Shown here in pieces: positions 48,241 to 58,868 of a stretch of DNA of 64,000 nucleotides. The stretch spans positions 28,926 to 92,925 of the forward strand of contig JAAYAM010000214.1 of the NCBI GenBank assembly GCA_012719355.1, in the 5' to 3' direction. The DNA comes from Acidobacteriota bacterium (GTDB taxonomy: Bacteria; Acidobacteriota; UBA6911). A program made the position numbers and the translations under genes. The notes below the pieces were generated by a model, which saw nothing but the letters and a program-made list of their open reading frames with translations, had not been told where the DNA came from and made no database searches. Position 1 is the stretch's first letter. Each line of letters opens with the position of its first letter.

Positions 48241-49152
48241 TCATTTCGTCTTGACCCTCTGCAAAAGCTCAGAATGCAGCAGCCGCCACTCCGGAATGCT
48301 CAGAGTGGCCGACGAGGGGGAGAAACCGTTTGCCGGCATATCACGCACGACGGCTGCGGCCAGGTCGCGATAGCTGACGCGCCATAGTCGCGACTGGGCA
48401 AGGAACTGGGCCGCGCGCGCCGGATCGGTGACAACCCGTTGAAGCACTTCGCATCCCGGGCTGTCGCTATCCTCCAGAGAAACAGGTGGCGACGGGGCAA
48501 ATTCCTTCTCCAGCCGGTTCATTGCCATACTCACAGGTATTTTGTTGGGAACGACTTCTCCTGTCGATGCAAGTTCCTTTGAGAGAGCCTCCATGCCCGG
48601 CCCGTCTCCTTTGTGCGAAAACGCCGCCAGGCTCTGCACGTAGTGGACCAGCGCCATGCGGTCTCTTCTGGAAAGAAAGTCAAATGCCGACATCGAGGTG
48701 CCGGCGATCCCTTCGGTGATTGTTCTGAACACGGCAGGCATCTCATAGCCGTTCTTCCATCCGTCCGGTTTCGTCAGGTCGCGCGGCTTCTGAGCCATGG
48801 CAGCGGCAGCCGGTCCATTCCCTTCCCCCCGCAACCCGTGACAGGTAACGCAGTTTGCCTCGTACAGGTCCTTTCCGAGCGACGTCAATCCGGCCGAGGG
48901 CTCTATCAGGGTCTTCGGATCCACCGGAGGTATCACGCGCATTCTGGAAGGCTGGTATTCGGTCGGATCGAGCCATCCGGATTCGCCCACCACGGGAGCG
49001 ATTGCCGTCGGTGTCGCCGGCCGATTGGCATTTCGAAGACCGGGGACGACAATGCTGGCAAAAAGACCTCCAATGATCAGACACCCAAGGATCACTACGA
49101 GTGTCGAAAGAAGCCTTCTGAGTTCCTCCTGGTCGACATATCTTTCAATCAT
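48241..49152 (-). CDS. Membrane-anchored monoheme cytochrome c
   Basis: N-terminal TM; LYEANCVTCHGLRGEGNGPAAAAMAQKPRDLT heme motif; start MIERYVDQ at 49152, overlapping the ActF stop. Confidence 0.9.
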   Translation of the reverse strand: MIERYVDQEELRRLLSTLVVILGCLIIGGLFASIVVPGLRNANRPATPTAIAPVVGESGWLDPTEYQPSRMRVIPPVDPKTLIEPSAGLTSLGKDLYEANCVTCHGLRGEGNGPAAAAMAQKPRDLTKPDGWKNGYEMPAVFRTITEGIAGTSMSAFDFLSRRDRMALVHYVQSLAAFSHKGDGPGMEALSKELASTGEVVPNKIPVSMAMNRLEKEFAPSPPVSLEDSDSPGCEVLQRVVTDPARAAQFLAQSRLWRVSYRDLAAAVVRDMPANGFSPSSATLSIPEWRLLHSELLQRVKTK

Positions 49153-50312
49153 AAGCGGAACTCCAGCCCTTCGCTGAGCAGAGGATCCCCTGCCGGCATG
49201 TCGGCGCCCCTGGTCATCGAAAACCGTATCCACAGAAGCGCCGCCGAAACAAACAGGATGGAAAACGATATCTCAGGCAACCCAAACAGGGGGCCGAGGT
49301 CCAGTACGGGGAATATCATCCAATAGAGGTCCAGCCAATGCGAGAAGAGCATTATGGCGGCCGTCCAGAAAAGGAATCTCGGATCACGTTTGGCGTCGCG
49401 GGGGATGAGAAGGAAGAACGGCACCAGAAAATGAAACACTGCGAGACCGAGTAGTATCGGTCCCCATGCTCCCTCGATGCGTTCCTGGTACCAGAACACT
49501 TCTTCCGGGATATTGGCATACCACATAAGCATGTACTGGGCAAAACCGATGTAAGACCAGAACACCGTGAATGCGAAGAGAAATCCTCCCAGGTTGTACA
49601 TGTGGTCGCGCGTAATATCCTTGAGGCGCCCCCGGCTCTGCAGATACAGCAGCGCAAGAGTCGTGGCAGCCAAACCCGCAAGGAAAGTGCCGGCGAATAT
49701 ATAGACGCCGAAAATATCGCTGTACCACTCCGGCTCCATGCTGGAAATCCAGTCGAAAGCGACAATCGTAATTGTAATGCCGAAGATGATCATGAACAGC
49801 GGCGCAAAGCGTCGTGCACGCAGGTTGAAGCGCGCATCACGGGTTTTATCCTGCTTGATCGAACCCCGAACCAGGATCCACCACGCCAGCCCCCAGAGGA
49901 GCAGGCAGGCGATCACTCGCGCGATGAAGAAAGGAACATTGAGCCAGGGCCGCTTCCCCGCGATGATCGGATTGGCCAGGGCCTCGGGACTCGTCCACGA
50001 ATAGAGGGAGTCCAGAGACAGCAGCGCAAGAAGGGCAATGGGCGCAACAATGAGGACGAGACTCGACAGGCGTTCGGGGACGCGCCGCAAAGGTATGCTC
50101 CAGCGCGCTCCCACGACGTGTTCGAGCGCGACAATGAAGAGACTGCCGAGTCCGATTGTCAGCAGGAACAGAAACCACAGAATCCAGTTGGCCCAGAAGC
50201 GCTCGCCTCCGGAGACAATCCAGCTCACCACAATTCCTACAAGCCCTGCTCCGGCGAGCACAATCAACTTTCTGTCGGCGCCCATGCCTCTCACTCCAGG
50301 CTGCTTGTTCAT
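49149..50312 (-). CDS. actF: Alternative complex III subunit ActF (NrfD/PsrC-like membrane protein)
   Basis: About ten TM segments, position in operon after the ActD-E fusion. Confidence 0.88.
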   Translation of the reverse strand: MNKQPGVRGMGADRKLIVLAGAGLVGIVVSWIVSGGERFWANWILWFLFLLTIGLGSLFIVALEHVVGARWSIPLRRVPERLSSLVLIVAPIALLALLSLDSLYSWTSPEALANPIIAGKRPWLNVPFFIARVIACLLLWGLAWWILVRGSIKQDKTRDARFNLRARRFAPLFMIIFGITITIVAFDWISSMEPEWYSDIFGVYIFAGTFLAGLAATTLALLYLQSRGRLKDITRDHMYNLGGFLFAFTVFWSYIGFAQYMLMWYANIPEEVFWYQERIEGAWGPILLGLAVFHFLVPFFLLIPRDAKRDPRFLFWTAAIMLFSHWLDLYWMIFPVLDLGPLFGLPEISFSILFVSAALLWIRFSMTRGADMPAGDPLLSEGLEFRL

Positions 50313-51445
50313 TTCGGAATGTCCTCGTCTCTCGCGTTCGCCGCCCTCTGGAGGACGCGCAGGTAGTGAACGGTCGCCCAGCGCTCGTCTTCTCCAAGCT
50401 CGGCCGAGTACGATGCCATCGCGTTCTTCCCTGCCACAATCACATGGTAGAGCTTCCCATCAGGAAGACCGGCAATGCTCTGGGACACCAGATTCGCCGG
50501 CTTCGCGCCGTACGCTTTCGTGAGCGACGTCTTCCCGTCGCCAAGCACTCCATGGCAGACCGAGCAATTGTTCATATACGCCTGCCTTCCCTGTCTGAGT
50601 ACAGTCTCGGTGCGGTAAAGGGGATTCACCAGATCGCCGGCAAGTTCCTGATTCCTGATCGTGTATGGAACGCTTCCGCGGGCAACCGTCCCTGAAACGG
50701 GCATGCGCATTCCGGAACCGTCGCTGAAGTACCTGCTGGGACTTTGGGGGTTGAGCCGCGGCTGATCAAGCATGTGGACCATCGGTTTCACAATGGGGAA
50801 GAGTTTCATTGTCCAGTAGGTAATGAACCCGGCGAGGATGCAGACGATCCCTATCGCGGTCAGAGTTCTCAGGAAGAACTTCGGCGACGCGACTCCTGCA
50901 GGTGCCGGCTCCTCCACAACTTCCACGCTTTTCGCCCCGAACTCCTGCAGCAACCGGGTGATCTTCTCAACGTCGATCTCCGCACCACGTGCTTCAACGG
51001 CCAGCGCGAACCTGTCGCGGGTCACGAGCGGCAGAGAACTCGAACGAAGCATCGGGTGGCGAAACATCGGAAGTCGGTTCAGCAGCAGAAGCATTCCGAG
51101 TCCGGCGGTGAATGCAGCAAACAGAACCGTCACTTCGAACATGATCGGAACGAATGCTTCCCAGGAAAACAGCGGCTTCCCCGCCGTCACCTGTGGATAA
51201 TCCCTGCCGCTCGTCCACAACTCAAATCCAAGGGCCGACAAGGCGCCGATAATCCCCATCACGAGGACCATGCCTCCTACCGGGGATTTTCTGTGACCGA
51301 GAAGTTTGTCCAGCCCTTCGACCGGATAGGGAGTGTAGGCCTCCAGCGGCGCGTTCACCCTCTTCCTAATATCCGGTATGGCATTCATCAGGTGCTGCGC
51401 ACTGTCAAATATTCCAACCACAGAGAAGATCTTCCGGTCACTCAT
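50309..51445 (-). CDS. Fused ActD (DUF3341) - ActE (monoheme cytochrome c) of alternative complex III
   Basis: N-terminal DUF3341-like two-TM segment (VVGIFDSAQHLMNAI...) followed by TM and YMNNCSVCHGVLGDGKTSL cytochrome c domain in one 378-aa frame. Confidence 0.88.
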   Translation of the reverse strand: MSDRKIFSVVGIFDSAQHLMNAIPDIRKRVNAPLEAYTPYPVEGLDKLLGHRKSPVGGMVLVMGIIGALSALGFELWTSGRDYPQVTAGKPLFSWEAFVPIMFEVTVLFAAFTAGLGMLLLLNRLPMFRHPMLRSSSLPLVTRDRFALAVEARGAEIDVEKITRLLQEFGAKSVEVVEEPAPAGVASPKFFLRTLTAIGIVCILAGFITYWTMKLFPIVKPMVHMLDQPRLNPQSPSRYFSDGSGMRMPVSGTVARGSVPYTIRNQELAGDLVNPLYRTETVLRQGRQAYMNNCSVCHGVLGDGKTSLTKAYGAKPANLVSQSIAGLPDGKLYHVIVAGKNAMASYSAELGEDERWATVHYLRVLQRAANARDEDIPK

Positions 51446-52844
51446 GGCGTCCTCCCTTGTGGGCCGGCTGCGATCCGGGCAAGACCATCTTCATTTCAGA
51501 CGTGGCTATCACAGGGAGCACTCTCGCGAAGAGAAGAACCAGCGTAAAGAAAAGACCGAATGAGCCCAGCAGTATCCCGTAATCGACGAATGTGGGCTTG
51601 TAGATCTGCCATGAAGAAGGGAGGAAATCCTGGTGCAGCGAACTTACGATAATGACGAAACGTTCAAACCACATCCCTACTGTGACCGCGACCGCAACCA
51701 GTATCATCCCTGAATAGCTCCGGCGGATGGGGCGCAGCCAGAGAAGCTGCGGGATCAGGACATTGCATGTTATGGTCAGCCATCCCGCCCACCAGTAACT
51801 CCCGGTTATGTACTGCATGAACGTGTGGTGGATGTAAGGATTCATGCTGTACCAGGCGGTGAAACCTTCGAGGAGATACGCATATCCCATCAGGCAGGAA
51901 CAGGTGAGGATCACCTTGTTCATGACCTCGAGGTGATAGTCGGTTATCAGGTTCTCCAGCCGCATCGTCTTCCGGACGACAACCATGGCCATCACTACCA
52001 TGGCGAATCCGGCAAAAATCGCGCCCGTGACGAAATATGGCGGGAAGATCGTCATATGCCACCCAGGCACGAGCGACACTGCGAAGTCGAACGAAACGAC
52101 GCTGTGGACTGAGAGCACCAGGCCGGTTGCCAGACCGGCTATGATCAGATAGGCGCGCTCATAGTGATGCCAGTGCAATGAAGCGCCGCGCCATCCGAGT
52201 GCCAGGACCGTGTAGACCGCCTTCTTGACTCTGTTCGTGGTGCGGTCCCTCAGCGAAGCGAGATCCGGAATCAGGCCGATATACCAGAAGAGGAGCGACA
52301 CCAGGAAATACGTATTGACGGCAAACACGTCCCACAGCAGAGGAGAACGGAAATTCGGCCAGATCGCCCGCTGGTTGGGGTAGGGTGCGAGCCAGAATGC
52401 GAGCCAGGGCCTTCCCACGTGAATCAGCGGGAAGAGGGTGGCGCAAATGACGGCGAAAATCGTCATAGCCTCCGAGAAGCGCGAAATGGCGTTGCGCCAG
52501 CGTGCCCTGAACAGCAGGAGGATCGCCGAAATCAGAGTCCCGGCATGACCGATCCCGACCCAGAAAACGAAATTGATGATGTCGAAAGCCCACGCGACCG
52601 GAACGTTATTCCCCCACACTCCGATGCCGGTTGCGATCGTGTAGGCGATCAGGGCGATCCCGATAAGCGTCGCCGAAAGGGTTACAGAAAAAGCCACGAA
52701 CCAGGCCAGGGGCGGCTTGGTTCCTACGGGCGTCAGCACCTGATCGTCGAGCCCTCCGATCGTCAAATGGCCCGTAACCACTGAAGGCGGTTTCAGAAGC
52801 TGCAGAGTCGATTCAGCTGTTGTAAGTGTCGATCCCGATTTCAT
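51438..52844 (-). CDS. actC: Alternative complex III subunit ActC (NrfD-like)
   Basis: Polytopic membrane protein with NrfD-family text (FVFWVGIGHAGTLISAIL, RAIWPNFRSPLLWDVFAVNTYFLVSLLFWY). Confidence 0.93.
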   Translation of the reverse strand: MKSGSTLTTAESTLQLLKPPSVVTGHLTIGGLDDQVLTPVGTKPPLAWFVAFSVTLSATLIGIALIAYTIATGIGVWGNNVPVAWAFDIINFVFWVGIGHAGTLISAILLLFRARWRNAISRFSEAMTIFAVICATLFPLIHVGRPWLAFWLAPYPNQRAIWPNFRSPLLWDVFAVNTYFLVSLLFWYIGLIPDLASLRDRTTNRVKKAVYTVLALGWRGASLHWHHYERAYLIIAGLATGLVLSVHSVVSFDFAVSLVPGWHMTIFPPYFVTGAIFAGFAMVVMAMVVVRKTMRLENLITDYHLEVMNKVILTCSCLMGYAYLLEGFTAWYSMNPYIHHTFMQYITGSYWWAGWLTITCNVLIPQLLWLRPIRRSYSGMILVAVAVTVGMWFERFVIIVSSLHQDFLPSSWQIYKPTFVDYGILLGSFGLFFTLVLLFARVLPVIATSEMKMVLPGSQPAHKGGRHE

Positions 52845-55747
52845 GCTTTGTCCTCAGCGGCCACCGGGTTTGCTATGTCGGCGAGATAGGTCACGGACGG
52901 CTTGATTCCGAGCTCTTCCAGGAGACGATAGTGCCGGTCCAGTTTTGATACTTTCGAGACCGCACTCTCAGGATCGTTCAGATCGCCGAAGACGATTGCG
53001 CCTGAGGGACACGCCGCCACGCACGCCGGTGTGATTTCCCCGTCGCGGACCTGCCGCGCCTCATGTTTGGCATTCTGCTTTGCGTCCTGGATGCGCTGTA
53101 TGCAGAAGGTGCATTTCTCCATGACTCCGCGCGGGCGCACCGTGACTTCCGGATTGAAGACGAGAGTCTCCGGCTCCTTTTTTGTCGAAGTGTAATCGAA
53201 GAAGTTGAACCGCCTCACTTTGAACGGACAGTTGTTCGAGCAGTACCTCGTCCCTACGCACCGGTTGTAGGTCATCTGGTTCAGTCCGTCGGGGCTGTGG
53301 GTGGTGGCGTTGACGGGACATACGATTTCGCATGGAGCATCATCACACTGCTGGCAGAACATCGGCTGGTGACGGACTGAAGGAGACTGCTGATCTCCTT
53401 CATAGTAGCGGTCGATGCGTATCCAGTGCATCTCCCTGCCCATCAAGACCCGTTCCGGCCCGACCACCGGGATATTGTTTTCCGACTGGCATCCAATCAC
53501 GCAGGAGCTGCACCCGACGCACTTTGACAGATCAACCGCCATACCCCACTTCTGCCCGGGAAACTTCTGTTCAGGAATCAGTGATGCAGTGTGAGCGTGG
53601 TGTGTTTTCCCACCATCCACCGTTTTTGCATATTCAGCCAGCGCCCAAGAACGCGCCAGATCGCGCCCCTCCATGCGGTGATGATCCTGGGTCCGGGGGA
53701 TCGCGCTGCGTGAGTTCGACCTGCTGATCCTGGCCGAGCGGATTACAAAGGAATCGCCTGTCAGGCCCTTGAGCAACTGATAGGCGTTTGCCCCGATCGC
53801 CAGCGCGACATTTCCGGTCCGGCGGCCATACCCGAGGGCGATGCCGGCAACACCGGACGCCTGTCCGGGCTGAACGAGTACGGGAGCATCAACGGTGGCG
53901 GTTCCGCTTGAAACCGTCACGACATCTTCGTCCTTCAATCCCAGCCTTTCGGCATCAGCAGGTGAGATGAGGAGCGGATTGCTCCAGGTGGCCTTGGTCA
54001 CCGGGTCGGGAAGCTCGTTGAGCCAGCCGTTATTCGAGTATCGCCCGTCATGGACTCCTGCGGCCGGAGCAAGCACCAGTTCGAGCCCGCCCGAATCCGC
54101 CTCTGCTCTTACCGATTCGAGCGCTTTCCGGAGCGGTTCCGGATTAAGCTGAAGGGAAGCCTGCTGCGCGCTATCCCGTCTCACTCCACCGTCGTGCAGT
54201 GCCGAGTTCCAGAAAGACTCAAACGGAACAGGCATCCCGGGCACATATACTCCCGAGCGCCATCTGGCCTTCAGATATTCGAGATAGGTGCTCTGGGTCT
54301 GGATTCTCATCCCTCTCAGGCACGCCAGCAGCAGATCTTCCGCCTGGCGGGTGTTGTGCAGCGGACCCGAAACCGGCTGCCTGATACCTATGAAACCGGG
54401 ACTCTCGAAATCGCCCCACGACTCCAGCCAGTGATGCTCAGGAAGTCTCCACGCGCAATCGAGCGCCGTTTCATCTTCATAGAGCCCGATACGGAAGGTC
54501 TCGGGAATCCCGTTAATCGCTCTTTTCCACAGTGCGGGATCCGGGAAAGCGTACGCGGGATTGGCTCCCCAGAATATGCCGACGGCAAACTCCCCACGCG
54601 CCGCCTGTTCCAGGATCTCTTTCAATTCAACGTTTCCTGCAAGGTCGAACGGTTGCGCCCGATCCATGATGTGCTTCTCCGACCCGAGCATGAAATTCAA
54701 CAGATGGCACGCCGCGTGCGCTTCCATCGGGAGAGGAGCACCGGCCAGAACTACTCCCGATTGGCCTGCGCGGACAAGATCGCGCGCGAGCAGTCTCATC
54801 GTAGATGCTTTAACGCTGGAGGCAGCGGAAACCCTGTCGAGATCGAAATAGTCGAGTTCGGCCGGGTCAAGACCTGCAGGCAGCGGGAGTGAATGCTCCC
54901 GGTGCAGCAGTCTCGCCAGGGCAAATGCGAGCGAGGTCATCCTGGACGGGCGTGCCTGTATCCTTTCATCTGCATTGGCCCCGGTGAGCGTCATATGGCC
55001 TTCCACCACCCAGAGACGGTTCATCGGATCAGTAGGAGTCGAAACGCCTCGCCTGGAAGCGAAGTCGTTGATCAACACCGGAGCATCCGGTTCGACGCCG
55101 AGAAAGTCGGATTGAAAAGAAAGGATGACATCGGCGCGGCGGAGGTCGGGTCGCGAAATCATCGGTTTGCCGAACAAAGCCCTTGCGGCGGCCAACTGTG
55201 CGACGGGAGCGGCCGGTTCCCAGGCAACGTGTCGCAGTCCCGGCAAGGCAAGCCGCAGGTCGTACAGCAGCGCCTTAAGGGAGGGAGAAGCCGAAGCCCC
55301 TGTAAGCAGAAGTACGCGTTTGTCCATGAGCCGGGCATCCGACAGCACATTGTTCAACGCCTTCGTTGCATCCTGCCAGTTTGACCGCACGCCTTTGTGC
55401 ACGGGTAAGCCGAGCCGGTCGGGGTCGTAAAGCCCAAGCAGGTCGCCCGTGGCGCGAAGGCTGAGCATTCCACGTGAATCCGCATGTTCCGGGTTGCCTT
55501 CCAGATGTATTGGACGGCCTTCGCGAGTCCTCACCAGAACGCCCTGTATCGCAAGTCCTTCCTGGAAGGTGCTCGCATAAAAAGCGCTGACTCCCGGAAT
55601 GCCCCTCGCAGGTTTCCGGGTATACGGCACGATTTTCCCGCGATCGATTCTGGAACAGGACGAGCCTGCCGTCAAAGCCATGGAAGCGGCAAGAAGGCTC
55701 AAGAACCTGCGTCGTGAAATCGCATCGATTCCTTCAGGCAGACGCAT
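52841..55747 (-). CDS. actB: Alternative complex III subunit ActB (molybdopterin-oxidoreductase-like domain + Fe-S domain)
   Basis: Tat-like SRRRFLSLLAASMALTAGSSC N-terminus; C-terminal ferredoxin-like clusters CVGCSSCVIGCQSEN, CQQCDDAPCEIVCPVNA, CVGTRYCSNNCPF, CTFCIQRIQ. Confidence 0.94.
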   Translation of the reverse strand: MRLPEGIDAISRRRFLSLLAASMALTAGSSCSRIDRGKIVPYTRKPARGIPGVSAFYASTFQEGLAIQGVLVRTREGRPIHLEGNPEHADSRGMLSLRATGDLLGLYDPDRLGLPVHKGVRSNWQDATKALNNVLSDARLMDKRVLLLTGASASPSLKALLYDLRLALPGLRHVAWEPAAPVAQLAAARALFGKPMISRPDLRRADVILSFQSDFLGVEPDAPVLINDFASRRGVSTPTDPMNRLWVVEGHMTLTGANADERIQARPSRMTSLAFALARLLHREHSLPLPAGLDPAELDYFDLDRVSAASSVKASTMRLLARDLVRAGQSGVVLAGAPLPMEAHAACHLLNFMLGSEKHIMDRAQPFDLAGNVELKEILEQAARGEFAVGIFWGANPAYAFPDPALWKRAINGIPETFRIGLYEDETALDCAWRLPEHHWLESWGDFESPGFIGIRQPVSGPLHNTRQAEDLLLACLRGMRIQTQSTYLEYLKARWRSGVYVPGMPVPFESFWNSALHDGGVRRDSAQQASLQLNPEPLRKALESVRAEADSGGLELVLAPAAGVHDGRYSNNGWLNELPDPVTKATWSNPLLISPADAERLGLKDEDVVTVSSGTATVDAPVLVQPGQASGVAGIALGYGRRTGNVALAIGANAYQLLKGLTGDSFVIRSARISRSNSRSAIPRTQDHHRMEGRDLARSWALAEYAKTVDGGKTHHAHTASLIPEQKFPGQKWGMAVDLSKCVGCSSCVIGCQSENNIPVVGPERVLMGREMHWIRIDRYYEGDQQSPSVRHQPMFCQQCDDAPCEIVCPVNATTHSPDGLNQMTYNRCVGTRYCSNNCPFKVRRFNFFDYTSTKKEPETLVFNPEVTVRPRGVMEKCTFCIQRIQDAKQNAKHEARQVRDGEITPACVAACPSGAIVFGDLNDPESAVSKVSKLDRHYRLLEELGIKPSVTYLADIANPVAAEDKA

Positions 55748-55809
55748 TTGACTCCTCCGGCGCCGGCCCTTCAGATAACCCTGCAGGAAGGTTTTGAAGA
55801 ACCGTCAGC

Positions 55810-56394
55810 TCAGCGGTGGCAGGCATAGCAGTGTTCCGGCCCCTTTACTATTGTGGAGCCGGCTTGCAGTGCGTATTCGGGATCCCTGTGGCATCCCAGG
55901 CAGTTGCTCATCCGCATGGACATATTCTGGTATACGACATCCATTGTCTGTACTTCACCATGACAAGTCTGACAGAGGATCCCCGCATTCACATGCGGTC
56001 TGTGATCGAAATAAGCATGGTCGGGAAGTGAATGGATCCTCTCCCACTGCAGGGGCTCGCCCGACTCGTAGAGAGCCGCCAGTTTCCTGATCTCCGGGCT
56101 GTCGGTCCTGGTCACGCTATGGCAATTCATGCACTTCTCTACCGCCGGAATGCCGGCATAGCGAGATCCTGCAGCACCTGAATGGCAGTACTGGCACGGT
56201 ATCCTGAGGGTGCCGGGATGAAGTGCGTGCGAGTATGGGATCGGCTGAACCGGCTCATATCCGCGAACGAAACGATCGGGCTGCGTATACCAGCCTACAC
56301 CGAGCACGGTCGCCAGAACGGCAACGAGTCCAACGGGCAGAATGAATTTCGAATACTGGAGGAAATTCCGGCTCACTTCCCATTTGAATCGCAT
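55810..56394 (-). CDS. actA: Alternative complex III pentaheme cytochrome c ActA
   Basis: Five CXXCH motifs (CQYCH, CMNCH, CQTCH, CLGCH, CYACH), N-terminal TM. Confidence 0.94.
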   Translation of the reverse strand: MRFKWEVSRNFLQYSKFILPVGLVAVLATVLGVGWYTQPDRFVRGYEPVQPIPYSHALHPGTLRIPCQYCHSGAAGSRYAGIPAVEKCMNCHSVTRTDSPEIRKLAALYESGEPLQWERIHSLPDHAYFDHRPHVNAGILCQTCHGEVQTMDVVYQNMSMRMSNCLGCHRDPEYALQAGSTIVKGPEHCYACHR

Positions 56395-56644
56395 CTGTGC
56401 AGTTCCCGAACGAAGGTTTGTACCTTCTGTCGACCTGTTAAATTTCCTTTTCCGTTTCTGGGCCTAATCTTTAAACACGAAATAGGGCAAGTCAAGTGAC
56501 CCCCCGGCATAGGAATCAGAAGTGCGGGACAGGATTTGCCCACAGGCGCGCAATGGAGTATTGTCGGAAAACAATGCTTCCCGGTCAGGGCTTTACCGCT
56601 GAACCGGCAGCTGTTATTCTGAGTCATCCGGAGGTCAAGATTAT

Positions 56645-57691
56645 ATGTCCCGCCAGGATGGAAATGACCGGGTGCCTTCGCGGTATTCGCGCCAGGTGCT
56701 CTTTGCAGGAATCGGAAAAGAAGGCCAGGAACGGATCATAGCCGCCCGGGTCGCTCTTGTCGGCTGCGGAGCCTTGGGTGCGGTGCAGGCGTCGCTCCTG
56801 GTACGTGCGGGCGTCGGCACCTTACGGATTATCGACCGCGACTTTGTTGAGGAAAGCAATCTTCAAAGGCAGATCCTTTTTGACGAGGAAGACGTCAAGG
56901 GTATTCTGCCGAAGGCGATAGCCGCCGAAAAGAAGCTCCGAGCGGTCAACTCGCTGGTGAAGGTCGAAGGCCTTGTCGAAGATGTCAACGCCACATCGAT
57001 AGGCAGGCTGCTGGACGGTTTCGATTTGATCATAGACGCCACCGACAATTTCGACGCCCGCTTTCTGGTCAACGACTATTCGATCAAGGCCGGAATCCCG
57101 TGGGTCTACGGCGCCTGCGTCGGCTCGTATGGCCTGACGTTCCCGATCCTTCCGGGAGAAGGGGCATGCCTGCGATGCGTGTTCGAAAATGCCCCTCCTC
57201 CGGGAGCGTCTCCTTCATGTGACACGGCGGGAGTTATCGGACCTATAGTATCGACGATCGCATCGCTGCAGGTAGCGGAGGCCCTGAAGATCCTTTCCGA
57301 TAGGCGCGACAGGGTAAACCGCAGGATAACCATGATAGACCTTTGGGAAAACCGGCACGATACAGTCGATCTTCCGCGGCCTGATCCCGAATGCCCCTGC
57401 TGCGGAAAGCGCGAGTTCCATTATCTGGACGGCTCGATGGGAGCGGACGCGACAACGCTCTGCGGCAGGAATTCGGTGCAAATACGGAGAAGAGAGGGAG
57501 CAGCCATCGATCTTGAAGACCTTGCGAGGAGGTTGGAGCCGATCGGCCGCATGGAAAAGAACCGGTTCCTCCTCAGAGCATCGATTGACGGCTATCAGCT
57601 CACTGTTTTCGCAGACGGGCGCGCAATCGTGAACGGCACTTACGATATTGCAGTCGCAAAATCGCTGTATTCGCGATATATAGGTAATTAG
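56645..57691 (+). CDS. ThiF/MoeB/HesA-family E1-like adenylyltransferase
   Basis: RYSRQVLFAGIGKEGQERI, VGCGALGAVQASLLVRAG, DRDFVEESNLQRQ, CPCCG zinc Cys pair, about 80-aa C-terminal extension. Confidence 0.9.
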   Translation: MSRQDGNDRVPSRYSRQVLFAGIGKEGQERIIAARVALVGCGALGAVQASLLVRAGVGTLRIIDRDFVEESNLQRQILFDEEDVKGILPKAIAAEKKLRAVNSLVKVEGLVEDVNATSIGRLLDGFDLIIDATDNFDARFLVNDYSIKAGIPWVYGACVGSYGLTFPILPGEGACLRCVFENAPPPGASPSCDTAGVIGPIVSTIASLQVAEALKILSDRRDRVNRRITMIDLWENRHDTVDLPRPDPECPCCGKREFHYLDGSMGADATTLCGRNSVQIRRREGAAIDLEDLARRLEPIGRMEKNRFLLRASIDGYQLTVFADGRAIVNGTYDIAVAKSLYSRYIGN

Positions 57692-57697
57692 TAACAC

Positions 57698-58858
57698 ATG
57701 ATTTATCTCGACAATGCCGCAACTTCGTTTCCCAAGCCCGACCAGGTGTTCCGAGGCATGGATGCATTCGTCCGTTCAACGGCCGCCAATCCGGGACGCA
57801 GCGGACACCGCCGTGCGGTCGAATCCGAAGCCATGATCAATGAGACGAGAATCCTTCTCGCCCGTCTCTTTGGATTCCGTTTTCCTGAACGGATCGCTTT
57901 CACCCTGAATGCGACCGATGCGCTCAACATGGCCATCAAAGGGACCGTGCGTCCGGGGGATCACGTAATTACGTCAGTGCTCGAGCACAATTCGATTTCA
58001 CGCCCGCTGAACCAGCTCGAAAAAGACGGGGTAATTACCCTGACCCGAGTGCCGGCAGACCAGGAACATCGGATCGATCCGGACGAAATCAGGAGGGCAT
58101 TCACTCCGTCGACGAGGCTCGTCGCCCTTACTCATGCATCGAACGTGACCGGAACAATTCAGCCGATCGAAGTGATCGGCCCGCTGGTCAGGGAAAGAGA
58201 TGCCTTGCTGCTTGTCGATGCATCGCAAAGCGCCGGTGCGGTGCCGATAGAGTTCGAAAGAGACTGTCTCGACCTGCTGGCATTCACAGGACACAAATCG
58301 CTCCTCGGGCCGACCGGCACGGGCGGCCTGGTCGTAGGGGAACGGGTAGATGTCTCTCCCTGGCGTGAAGGAGGGACCGGCGGTGATTCGTCTTCTCCGG
58401 TTCAACCTTCTGAGTTTCCGCACCGGCTCGAAGGAGGAACCCCGAACGTATTTGGAATCGCAGGTTTGCGCGAGGGGGTACGTCTCCTGCTGCAGCACGG
58501 GGTCGAGAATGTGCTGAAACATGAAAGAGCACTGATGCGGGAGTTCTACCTTGCCCTGAAGGATCCTTCCGTCTTCTCGTGGTACGGCGCCGACAGGGTT
58601 ATCTCGGAACGGGGAGGAGAGGGACGGCTCGGACTGGCCGGAATCAATCTGAGCGGATTTTCTCCGGCGGAACTTGCGGCAATCCTCGATGAGCAGTTCG
58701 ATATCGCCGTTCGTGCAGGATTACACTGTGCGCCCTATGCTCATAAGCATCTGGGAACCTTCCCGGAAGGATTCGTACGGTTCAGCGTCGGTTTCCTGAC
58801 AACTGCCGATGACGTGCGGCAGGCAGCCTCGGCCCTGGATCAAATCGCTGAAAGCTGA
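57698..58858 (+). CDS. Cysteine desulfurase (class V aminotransferase, SufS/CsdA-like)
   Basis: [46 protein letters not shown] (PLP Lys), [16 protein letters not shown] (catalytic Cys). Confidence 0.93.
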   Translation: MIYLDNAATSFPKPDQVFRGMDAFVRSTAANPGRSGHRRAVESEAMINETRILLARLFGFRFPERIAFTLNATDALNMAIKGTVRPGDHVITSVLEHNSISRPLNQLEKDGVITLTRVPADQEHRIDPDEIRRAFTPSTRLVALTHASNVTGTIQPIEVIGPLVRERDALLLVDASQSAGAVPIEFERDCLDLLAFTGHKSLLGPTGTGGLVVGERVDVSPWREGGTGGDSSSPVQPSEFPHRLEGGTPNVFGIAGLREGVRLLLQHGVENVLKHERALMREFYLALKDPSVFSWYGADRVISERGGEGRLGLAGINLSGFSPAELAAILDEQFDIAVRAGLHCAPYAHKHLGTFPEGFVRFSVGFLTTADDVRQAASALDQIAES

Positions 58859-58868
58859 CGACAAGAAC

